Shown here: positions 1-6,034 of the stretch, piece by piece
Layout of the letters: every line of letters starts with the position of its first letter
Position numbering within the stretch: position 1 is the first letter of the stretch
Source: Oscillospiraceae bacterium
GTDB taxonomy: Bacteria; Bacillota; Clostridia; Oscillospirales; Oscillospiraceae
NCBI GenBank assembly: GCA_028705905.1
Contig: JAQWCP010000107.1
Location: forward strand, 1 to 6,034
Direction of reading: 5' to 3'
DNA length: 6,034 nt
Notes under the pieces: generated by a model
Told to the model about the DNA's origin: nothing
What the model saw: only the letters and a program-made list of their open reading frames with translations
The model's database searches: none
Program-made: the position numbers and the translations under genes

Positions 1-226
1 AAACTACATTTAGGATGCTTTCTTTTGTAAGCCACGCATCATCATGATATAGTTGTTTTGATAATTCAATAATTGTACAGTTAAAGCGTTTTGCTATAAA
101 GCTCAAATTATTCGTAGCCGAAGGCCCGAGATTAAGCAAAACAAAACGCACAGGGAATCGGTAATACGATTGCGATTTCCTCTGTAAATCTAATGACAGC
201 GCTTCCTCAATTATTTGCTTGTCCAA
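1..226 (-). CDS. pglZ: N-terminal part of probable BREX type 4 PglZ (runs off the window edge)
   Basis: Seventy-five complete codons are visible from a TTG start at 226, beginning MDKQIIEEALSLDLQRK, with no stop before the window edge. The stretch YYRFPVRFVLLN followed by IIELSKQLYHDDAWLT resembles the opening strand and acidic loop I recall from PglZ proteins of BREX loci. The alkaline-phosphatase-fold metal site would lie further on and is not seen, so the call rests mainly on position directly after brxC. PglZ is a core BREX protein with a phosphatase-like fold. The TTG lies 20 bases after the brxC stop and has a good ribosome binding site (GAGGTG) six bases away; an in-frame GTG at 235 would add three residues. 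Another operon member is possible if the locus is not BREX. Confidence 0.62.
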   Translation of the reverse strand, partial: MDKQIIEEALSLDLQRKSQSYYRFPVRFVLLNLGPSATNNLSFIAKRFNCTIIELSKQLYHDDAWLTKESILNVV

Positions 227-232
227 CGCCTT

Positions 233-238
233 CACCTC
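233..238 (-). promoter_or_regulatory. Ribosome binding site for the downstream (pglZ-like) gene
   Basis: GAGGTG on the minus strand lies six bases before the TTG at 226-224. The last three bases of this element, GTG at 235-233, are themselves an in-frame potential start. That GTG has no proper upstream ribosome binding site and follows an in-frame TAA (241-239) by one codon, so TTG is preferred. Confidence 0.7.
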
Positions 239-246
239 TTATTTGC

Positions 247-3200
247 TCAGTTATTCAGAAGAGATTCAACATCAGCGACGATGTTCGGATACATATCGCA
301 CAAAATCAGTAATAATGCCTTTAAATCTTCTACGTTACCCGTATAGTCATGAATGGTCTTTTTTACTTTCTCTTTCTCGACAGTTATATATGTGGTTCCA
401 GTTCCATTATTACACGGCATTCTAGGTTCGCACGCTCCATTTTCACTAACTGATTGAGTTTCATTGCCAGGAGCAGGATACTTTTGCTCGGTCATACTTT
501 TCTGCGCTTTCCATTTATATACGCTATTATGAACGGTGTCTTCTTCCCAAAGACACTTCTTTTCATTAAGTGTTTGATTTAAGAATTGGATTAAATCGTC
601 TAATTCTTGTTCGCTGCTTCCTACCTCAGCAAGACATATGATTAAAAAACTCTCAATGCAATTCGAATTTTCTATTTTGATTAAAGCCTGTGATAATTCT
701 ATTTTAAGTTCTTTGAGTCTTGTGAGAATATCATCAATATCTTTTTGCTGTATGTTTTCATCAGTTACCTTAACAAACCAGAACAGCCTATCAACGAGCG
801 CATTAAAAGCGTCGCCTTCATTCACAGCATACTTTAATGACCAAAGTGGCGATTGGTTCTTCATTTCAAAGGCAGTACGAATTGCCCATTTGACTTTAAT
901 AAGGCTATCTTCACTTGTCTCGAATAATTCATTCAGCATTAATACCAACTCGCGCTCCTCGGGCGTACTGAACCGTATGATATATTCGTCGGAGTTCTTT
1001 GAATTCTCCCACTTATCGAACATACATATTATTAAATCCCTTAGGGCAATCTCATCAATGAGATTCCCGTTGCCAGAAGTAAACATCTTTTTACAATAAG
1101 GACGCAGTGCCAGTGCCAATGCCCCCATAGATACAGGATTAAAATAATAACCAAATGTACCACAACTCAAATAGAAAAGGCTACGGCTTAAATCAATCAC
1201 AGGTTCCGATTGCACAGATTCAATCGTATTATTAACTTCTTGACACAAATGAACGACTGGATTTTGTGCATCAGAATTTGGGATCAACTCCAATGCATCA
1301 TTAAATATGTAATTCCCGGAATTATCCAGTAATAATGCTCTCAAGTCCGGGTAACCGCTCCATCCGCTTTCGAGAGCGGACCGATTTTTTGCAGCAATAA
1401 CTATTTCTACGACTTTTTTTGCCTTTTTTGATGTCCAAATCGTTTTAATATTTGCCGCCGTTATTTTTTCTAAGCCCCAAACAAAAATTTGAGGGAGGCA
1501 GGAGTCAGCTATTTTTTGGGAAAGGGCCATGAACGCAGATTCGGAACAATCTCCACGGAAAATCAGCTTTGCGCTGCCTTTTATAATATCATCGGTCACC
1601 CAAGGCTTTATCCATTTTTCCGCATCACGTTTATGATCTTCAGCCTCAGGCAACTTTAAAGAGTCAGCCACAGCGGAACGAGCCATATTTTCAACAAATT
1701 GACGAAGCTTTATTTGCCCGAGTTCGGCGTTGGGCAAAATAAATATAATATCTTTGAATGGTTCTTCTTTCGACAGGCCAATAAGGTTATCAATAGCTTG
1801 CTGCTTAGAACATTCACTACGCCCAATAATATTATCAAGTTCAGGCGTTGAGCCTCGCAGGAAAAAGGCAGCAATATTAAGTGCATATCCAGCGGGGAAA
1901 GTATTGGTCAGCCTTTTCCGTAAAGTTGATTGTTTATCTCCAGCCCAAAAGCAACCGACTTTACATGAGCGATAGACATGAGAAGATAAGGTCTTATTTA
2001 TTTGGTTTTGGCATGATACCGGATAAAACTCGATTATTTTGCTAACATCTTCGTACTGTGGGTATATTTTCTTTGTTTCATTTGAAACCTTTTGCGGTGG
2101 CAGAGTTGAAAACGATATCTCAAACACATCATCTGGACTTCTAAAAACTATTTGTTGTTCATCAACATATTGCAAGCACTTTTGGACTTCGCTCGGATCA
2201 TATATACCGCTGAAAGCAGCAACAATGTTGCCCTCTGTGGGTTTTATAAGTCTACTCTCATGATATTCTTCTTCGATTTCAATAACTTGGGAAAGGATAT
2301 TAAGAAGAAGAATCACTTTGAATATTTCCGTAATCATGATGCTTTGCTGGGTGACGTTATCAATATGCATCTTGTATTTGCTTATTACAGGAGAGAACTT
2401 GCCCGTAGTGTCTTCTTCAAATATATTCCGGAAGAAATCCCAAACATATGTTGCTGTTAAAAATGGAAAATCTTCAATTTCATTTTGGATGAAATTCTTA
2501 AACCCTTTATTTGAATCGTGAAGAAATTCAAAAATACTTCTTTCCGCAGATCCCATTATGCGCGATACAAATGTCGAGAGATAGGCTGTATAGGGATGAA
2601 ATGGATACAAGCTTATAATACAGTCTTTCATTTCACTGGCATTGCCAGACGTGTTTTCTACTATATTATCCAACACGTTCATCACACTGGGTTTCCCTAT
2701 ATAATTATGCATGACAATGGAGTCTATTTCTGCCTTGTTTTTTCGCTGAATGGCTGCGGATAATATATGATATGTAGTATATGGCTGCATCTCATAATGC
2801 ATTAATAGAAAGCGGTTTTTTGCCATGGTCTTTTCGTTTTCTTTTAAATCTTTATAGGCTTCCGTCGCTTCCAAATTTTTGTGCGTAATTACATAAGTAA
2901 AGATGCCTGATGGTTTTCCAGTCTCCGGAAATTCAACTTTACTAAGTTCAGCTATATCTTGTAGCGTATTTAGAATGCTTCTTCTTTCTGTTTTATCAAG
3001 TAAAGCAGTAAACTCATCCCATAAAATAATCAAATAATCAGCTATATTTTGCTTATCCAATTCTGCTTTTACTTCAAGCAACCACTGATCAATATTGCGA
3101 GAAAATGTGGATAACCCGGAAGCTTTAAATTCCTCAATTATTTGCCGTAAAAGGGAAACATCTGGGACAGTTTGTGTTAGTCTCTTAATAATTCCATCTT

Positions 3201-3750
3201 TTGAGGAAACATGCTTTTTAAGCGAACCGCTCAATATACTTTCCCAAAAAGAATTTAATTTGGGGTCATTGACACGTTCGACCATAGTGGAAAAATCAGA
3301 CTTGACAGCAATGCTAATTCCTTTTTCTTCAAGTGTGCGCATAACATGATATTGAATGATATACATCATGTCAGCGGAGTCTGTGATAGCATAAACACCA
3401 CGAAGAATGACAGGAAGAGCCCGCTTCTCCTTTCGGAAATTACGGATTTTCTCCCGAAGCTGGATATTCTGAATTTTCGGCAAATAATCGTCTATAGAAT
3501 CGCAATCGTCGCTCAGTAAATGCTTTATGACCGACAGCGAATGGCTTTTTCCGGTACCATAGGTGCCCTGAATCCAAAACGATTTCCGCTCATTCTTTTC
3601 GGTCGCGGCTAAAGACGAAATAATTTGCGCCATATTGCTCTCAAACACTTTGTTTGAAATAAATGTTTTCCAATTATCCCCGCGTTCAGCAATAACATTG
3701 AATGTTGAATCAAATTGTTCATCAACGCCGACTAATTCAGAATATTTCAT
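247..3750 (-). CDS. brxC: BrxC/PglY-type P-loop ATPase (BREX type 4 BrxC-like)
   Basis: This large ATPase has 1167 residues, in the usual size range of the BrxC/PglY proteins (about 1100-1300). A Walker A motif, GTYGTGKS, is at residues 62-69. A Walker B motif, YLIILWDEF, is at 239-247, with the Asp-Glu pair at 245-246. A sensor-like YVITHKNLE at 286-294 and Arg313 in KNRF could contribute to the ATPase site. The N-terminus (KYSELVGVDEQFDSTFNV) and the first 350 residues read as an AAA+-like module. The remainder is mostly helical with no motif I can name. A Gly/Asn/Pro-rich linker at about 1087-1121 precedes a short helical tail. In BREX, BrxC is an essential ATPase needed for defence and probably works with PglZ on DNA; its exact reaction is unsettled. 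The start is set at ATG 3750 by GGAGG. It follows the small Cys-rich gene by 18 bases and precedes the next gene by 20. An ATPase such as DptF of the phosphorothioate-linked Dpt system is a less likely alternative. Confidence 0.82.
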   Translation of the reverse strand: MKYSELVGVDEQFDSTFNVIAERGDNWKTFISNKVFESNMAQIISSLAATEKNERKSFWIQGTYGTGKSHSLSVIKHLLSDDCDSIDDYLPKIQNIQLREKIRNFRKEKRALPVILRGVYAITDSADMMYIIQYHVMRTLEEKGISIAVKSDFSTMVERVNDPKLNSFWESILSGSLKKHVSSKDGIIKRLTQTVPDVSLLRQIIEEFKASGLSTFSRNIDQWLLEVKAELDKQNIADYLIILWDEFTALLDKTERRSILNTLQDIAELSKVEFPETGKPSGIFTYVITHKNLEATEAYKDLKENEKTMAKNRFLLMHYEMQPYTTYHILSAAIQRKNKAEIDSIVMHNYIGKPSVMNVLDNIVENTSGNASEMKDCIISLYPFHPYTAYLSTFVSRIMGSAERSIFEFLHDSNKGFKNFIQNEIEDFPFLTATYVWDFFRNIFEEDTTGKFSPVISKYKMHIDNVTQQSIMITEIFKVILLLNILSQVIEIEEEYHESRLIKPTEGNIVAAFSGIYDPSEVQKCLQYVDEQQIVFRSPDDVFEISFSTLPPQKVSNETKKIYPQYEDVSKIIEFYPVSCQNQINKTLSSHVYRSCKVGCFWAGDKQSTLRKRLTNTFPAGYALNIAAFFLRGSTPELDNIIGRSECSKQQAIDNLIGLSKEEPFKDIIFILPNAELGQIKLRQFVENMARSAVADSLKLPEAEDHKRDAEKWIKPWVTDDIIKGSAKLIFRGDCSESAFMALSQKIADSCLPQIFVWGLEKITAANIKTIWTSKKAKKVVEIVIAAKNRSALESGWSGYPDLRALLLDNSGNYIFNDALELIPNSDAQNPVVHLCQEVNNTIESVQSEPVIDLSRSLFYLSCGTFGYYFNPVSMGALALALRPYCKKMFTSGNGNLIDEIALRDLIICMFDKWENSKNSDEYIIRFSTPEERELVLMLNELFETSEDSLIKVKWAIRTAFEMKNQSPLWSLKYAVNEGDAFNALVDRLFWFVKVTDENIQQKDIDDILTRLKELKIELSQALIKIENSNCIESFLIICLAEVGSSEQELDDLIQFLNQTLNEKKCLWEEDTVHNSVYKWKAQKSMTEQKYPAPGNETQSVSENGACEPRMPCNNGTGTTYITVEKEKVKKTIHDYTGNVEDLKALLLILCDMYPNIVADVESLLNN

Positions 3751-3757
3751 GACCGCT

Positions 3758-3762
3758 CCTCC
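3758..3762 (-). promoter_or_regulatory. Ribosome binding site that decides the brxC start
   Basis: A perfect GGAGG on the minus strand lies seven bases before ATG 3750-3748 and just after the stop of the small gene. It lies inside the longer reading frame that could begin with TTG at 3768, which argues against that TTG and for the ATG. Confidence 0.9.
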
Positions 3763-3768
3763 AATCAA

Positions 3769-3960
3769 TTATAGAAAAAGCGTACAGCCTTCCTCTTTAA
3801 ATTGCACAATTTTCTCTGCTAAGATCTCAACGTCAACATTTAAATATTCGGACAAGCATTGCAAACACATAAATTGCTTACAATTCTTACTAATTAGTTT
3901 TTTGTTTAAGGCAACTTCATCCTTTGACAGATTACCGCTGCAAACTTCGCATCTTTTCAT
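3769..3960 (-). CDS. Small Cys-rich (zinc-ribbon-like) protein encoded between brxP and brxC
   Basis: This is a 63-residue protein of unknown function. It carries CxxC at C4/C7 and a second CxxC at C32/C35, with extra cysteines at C27 and C59. The two CxxC pairs suggest a structural zinc site or a redox/metal site. Residues 36-56 look like an amphipathic helix, and the C-terminus ends in a short hydrophobic run (CTLFL). I have the impression of similar small proteins in Clostridia but cannot name a family. The ATG shares a base with the brxP stop (TAATG), and an AAGGA Shine-Dalgarno site sits seven bases upstream. It ends 18 bases before the brxC start, so it belongs to the same operon. It is unlikely to be a shadow, because it has no gene opposite it, has its own ribosome binding site and shows a purposeful cysteine pattern. 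It may be an accessory partner of BrxP, for example in metal, sulfur or electron handling; this is an inference. Confidence 0.85.
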   Translation of the reverse strand: MKRCEVCSGNLSKDEVALNKKLISKNCKQFMCLQCLSEYLNVDVEILAEKIVQFKEEGCTLFL

Positions 3961-6034
3961 TACTTCATCCTTGAAAGTAAATCTCTCAGCACTTGATATG
4001 AAGAAAAGCCCCTATTTAAGTGAATATTATCAAGACCTCCGAGCAAATCAACCGTTAAGACTCCCATGTTCATTAAAGCACGGAGCGCGCTAATGAACGC
4101 TTCTGCCGGTAAACCGAACACATTATAAACTCCATGCATATTCCTTTCATAGAAATCTGAGACAGTAACCTCATATGCATCGTTTTCTTCGGCATTTTTA
4201 TATAGCAAATACGCAATGGCAACTGCTGAAATTCGATTAGTTCCAACTTTTTGTATCGCCTTTATTGCGTTACCGGATTTTGTCAGTATGCCAACACGAA
4301 GATTATCATTGCTTTCCGCAATATCAGCAGCGGTACCGCCCAAGGGGGTGCTCGCAAACGTATTTAAAAGAGCAGCTATCGGGTTGCCTAATGTAGTTTC
4401 GTTAAGATGGGGGTATTCTTCTTTTAGATTTTCAAGCAATCCAGTACGATCGTATGTAATACCCACATGGATATTATTTGTATACCAATTGGCAATTGCG
4501 GAATTGAAGCTCAAATTTGTCCATATAATTTGCCATACAAGGGAAGGATGAGAGAAGAATTCCGGCTTAAGCAATATTGCTAAATCAGATACCTTTTTCT
4601 CTTTTTCTGTAACCAATTCAGCCTCACGCATCCATGCAAGCATAGCTGGTATTTGCTTGGGGCCTAAACCCGAATACCCTATAAACCAATTATTCATATT
4701 TGAAAAGAAATTTGTCATCCACGGGTTATCAAAGGTGTCGCGGATACCAAACGTCGAATATTTATCAATACCAGATGTTTTTACTGCGTTACCTCCCACA
4801 ACTTTACCTCCTTCATACATTTGACGCCGTGTGGCGATGATACATCCTTTAGTATTGATGTTGAAGCAATTATGGCAATGCATACACATTGATTCATCGA
4901 GAGTGACTTTATTACGGACACGTAAAGCGCCTGTCGGACATTCAACTTCGCAAACACCGCATTTTTCACAATACGCTGTTTTAGTAAATGTCTTGGAAAG
5001 ATGACTGATTAAAAGTATTTTATTTGTTGTTCCGAAGGCTCTAAAATGAATTGTCGAGTTAAATTCTTCGACTTCAAACTTGACAATTTGACCGTCGTAC
5101 TTAAACTCGCCGCTATATTTATTAGTCCCTATAGGATAAAAGAGTGGGGCCTCGTGCATAAGCGTTCGGAACCATGTTCTCCATTCCGTTTTGGGATTAA
5201 GGACAACACATTCAAAATTCGGTTCCTTTGAAATAATGTCAATCCTTGAACTGTCGAATATCAAACCCTTTCCACCAGCATTCTTTTTCCAATTGCCACT
5301 TGAAATATAATGGTCTATTCTCTCCTGCGATTTAATACCAATATTCCTGGCCATCTTTTCAATCACATCAGTGTATTGTTTAGCCAGCAAAGGATATTTT
5401 TTACGAATAACGAATTCAGACCAATCAGAAGCAAACGGGCATACACTGCATCCAGCCCTTGTCAGCCCCATTGAATATCCCGGATTGATATGAATACCTC
5501 GAGAGAATAAATATAAGAATACTTCTGTTGTGTTCCATTTAAAAATAGGGCGACAATTGACAATATTAATATGTTTTACACCCTCACCGATTCTGTTATA
5601 TGCTTCGCGCCGAGAGCTTTCATCTGATCGTACACCTTCAAATACAATAACTTTGGGCTGTTTAGTTGTAGACAGCAATTCTTTCATTTTGCGGCCAAAT
5701 AATGCTGTTTTCAATACAGAACAGCACCAGCGATTAACCCTGCTGGGAGGGCCATAGCTATTCCACATATCAATAACGCTTTTGTCACTTTTGGCGTGAT
5801 GTAATATAAATTGTGGATATTTGTTTCTATAATACATTTCCGTTTCCTTGATTGTATCTTGCGTACAAGGCAATTCCATGCCTGTATCGGTAAAAACAGC
5901 CTTGTATTCCTCAACAGGAATGACCCGGCTAACCAAATCCAAAATAACTTGTGAATCCTTGCCTCCACTAAAAGCCACAACAAATGCGTTCACTTTTTTC
6001 GAATAAAGCTCAAAAGAGTTTTTAATAAAATCAA
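3960..6034 (-). CDS. brxP: BrxP-like PAPS reductase / ferredoxin / DUF4007-like fusion protein (5' end outside window)
   Basis: This is a multidomain protein of the phosphoadenosine phosphosulfate (PAPS) reductase / ATP-pyrophosphatase superfamily, probably cytoplasmic; no signal peptide or membrane segment is visible. Counting residues from the GTG at 5993, the nucleotide-binding PP-loop SGGKDS is at 9-14, FTDTGMELP at 34-42, RWCC at 88-91, GVRSDESSRR at 120-129, and GCSVCPF (a Cys pair) at 181-187. These are the hallmarks of DndC-like and PAPS-reductase-like proteins. A ferredoxin-like segment follows, with C342, C345, C348, C352-Pro and then C370, C373, C376, C384, enough for two [4Fe-4S] clusters. 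Residues of about 405-677 resemble DUF4007, a domain known from phage-defence loci. The reading frame stays open past the GTG to the window edge through 13 more codons (DFIKNSFELYSKK). No Shine-Dalgarno site precedes the GTG, so the true start lies upstream. Next to a BrxC ATPase, BrxP of type 4 BREX is the best name. A Dnd-type DndC is the alternative, but no other Dnd gene is visible. Confidence 0.85.
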   Translation of the reverse strand, partial: DFIKNSFELYSKKVNAFVVAFSGGKDSQVILDLVSRVIPVEEYKAVFTDTGMELPCTQDTIKETEMYYRNKYPQFILHHAKSDKSVIDMWNSYGPPSRVNRWCCSVLKTALFGRKMKELLSTTKQPKVIVFEGVRSDESSRREAYNRIGEGVKHINIVNCRPIFKWNTTEVFLYLFSRGIHINPGYSMGLTRAGCSVCPFASDWSEFVIRKKYPLLAKQYTDVIEKMARNIGIKSQERIDHYISSGNWKKNAGGKGLIFDSSRIDIISKEPNFECVVLNPKTEWRTWFRTLMHEAPLFYPIGTNKYSGEFKYDGQIVKFEVEEFNSTIHFRAFGTTNKILLISHLSKTFTKTAYCEKCGVCEVECPTGALRVRNKVTLDESMCMHCHNCFNINTKGCIIATRRQMYEGGKVVGGNAVKTSGIDKYSTFGIRDTFDNPWMTNFFSNMNNWFIGYSGLGPKQIPAMLAWMREAELVTEKEKKVSDLAILLKPEFFSHPSLVWQIIWTNLSFNSAIANWYTNNIHVGITYDRTGLLENLKEEYPHLNETTLGNPIAALLNTFASTPLGGTAADIAESNDNLRVGILTKSGNAIKAIQKVGTNRISAVAIAYLLYKNAEENDAYEVTVSDFYERNMHGVYNVFGLPAEAFISALRALMNMGVLTVDLLGGLDNIHLNRGFSSYQVLRDLLSRMK
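3963..4781 (-). other. DUF4007-like C-terminal region of brxP
   Basis: Residues of about 405-677 follow the ferredoxin segment. They contain the run YSTFGIRDTF, a helix-turn-helix-like stretch around LGPKQIPAMLAWMREAEL (443-460), and the aromatic-rich LVWQIIWTNLSFNSAIANWY (485-504). The last of these resembles the conserved W-x(n)-N-x(n)-A-x-x-W-Y core that I recall for DUF4007. DUF4007 proteins are repeatedly found beside PAPS-reductase-family genes in defence islands, and their biochemical role is not known to me. The assignment rests on pattern recall, not on a profile search. Confidence 0.6.
3968..3972 (-). promoter_or_regulatory. Ribosome binding site of the small Cys-rich gene
   Basis: On the minus strand AAGGA lies seven bases before the ATG at 3960-3958, inside the last codons of brxP. 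With the TAATG stop/start junction it fixes the start of the small gene and implies translational coupling to brxP. Confidence 0.75.
4824..4982 (-). other. Dicluster ferredoxin-like domain within brxP
   Basis: Residues of about 338-390 (counted from the GTG at 5993) hold CxxCxxCxxxCP (C342, C345, C348, C352) and then CxxCxxCx7C (C370, C373, C376, C384). This is the eight-cysteine pattern of 2[4Fe-4S] ferredoxin domains. In such folds the fourth cysteine of each motif usually ligates the opposite cluster. The last spacing of seven residues is longer than the classical three and lacks the following proline. The likely role, an inference, is to carry electrons to or from the PAPS-reductase-like active site in the same chain. 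Confidence 0.85.

Noticed and set aside
638..1099. A 153-codon open frame on the plus strand
   Set aside because: It lies wholly antisense to brxC, is rich in Ser/Ile/Leu with no recognisable motif, and lacks a convincing ribosome binding site; it is a shadow of the real gene.
3635..4093. A 152-codon plus-strand frame crossing the start of brxC, the small gene and the end of brxP
   Set aside because: It is antisense to three well-supported genes, has a low-information Ser/Thr-rich product, and no domain is recognisable.
4781..4969. A 62-codon minus-strand frame overlapping the ferredoxin region of brxP in another frame
   Set aside because: The product is out of frame with the cysteine motifs and shows no coding signal of its own.
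5711..5983. A 90-codon minus-strand frame overlapping the PAPS-reductase domain
   Set aside because: It is out of frame with the conserved PP-loop protein and the hydrophobic stretches look incidental.
3960..6034. Interpretation as dndC of a Dnd phosphorothioation cluster
   Set aside because: The PP-loop and Cys motifs fit, but no cysteine desulfurase, DndD or DndE is visible. The neighbouring ATPase reads as BrxC-type and the protein carries an extra ferredoxin and DUF4007-like part, so BrxP fits better, though not with certainty.
3960..6034. Ordinary assimilatory PAPS reductase (CysH)
   Set aside because: It is far longer than CysH, has extra iron-sulfur and C-terminal regions, and has no sulfate-assimilation neighbours.

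Overview
The window looks like part of a bacterial anti-phage defence operon, most likely a type 4 BREX (bacteriophage exclusion) locus. All genes lie on the minus strand and read from high to low coordinates. The DNA is visibly AT-rich, each gene start carries a strong purine-rich Shine-Dalgarno site (AAGGA, GGAGG, GAGGTG), and one protein is rich in iron-sulfur motifs. This suggests a low-GC Gram-positive anaerobe such as a member of the Clostridia. That assignment is an inference from style and not from any marker gene.

Layout in transcription order: (1) 6034-3960, a BrxP-like PAPS-reductase-family protein whose start lies outside the window. It is followed in the same chain by a dicluster ferredoxin-like segment and a C-terminal region resembling DUF4007. 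(2) 3960-3769, a 63-residue cysteine-rich (zinc-ribbon-like) protein that overlaps the brxP stop by one base. (3) 3750-247, a 1167-residue P-loop ATPase of the BrxC/PglY type. (4) 226-1, the first 75 codons of a further gene, probably pglZ, with a TTG start. The intergenic gaps are -1, 18 and 20 bases. No promoter or terminator is visible between the genes, so they almost certainly form one transcript that runs through both window edges.

Working together (known from family context plus inference): type 4 BREX is described as having a PAPS reductase (BrxP), a large ATPase (BrxC), an alkaline-phosphatase-fold protein (PglZ) and a Lon-like protein (BrxL). It lacks the PglX methyltransferase of type 1. 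The sulfur-chemistry protein BrxP may therefore supply the self/non-self mark or another redox-dependent function, with BrxC as the ATP-driven engine. The rest of pglZ and a brxL gene would be expected just beyond coordinate 1. The most novel-looking element is the small Cys-rich protein coupled between brxP and brxC. No RNA genes, mobile elements, CRISPR arrays or notable repeats were found, and no stretch over 300 bases lacks a gene.
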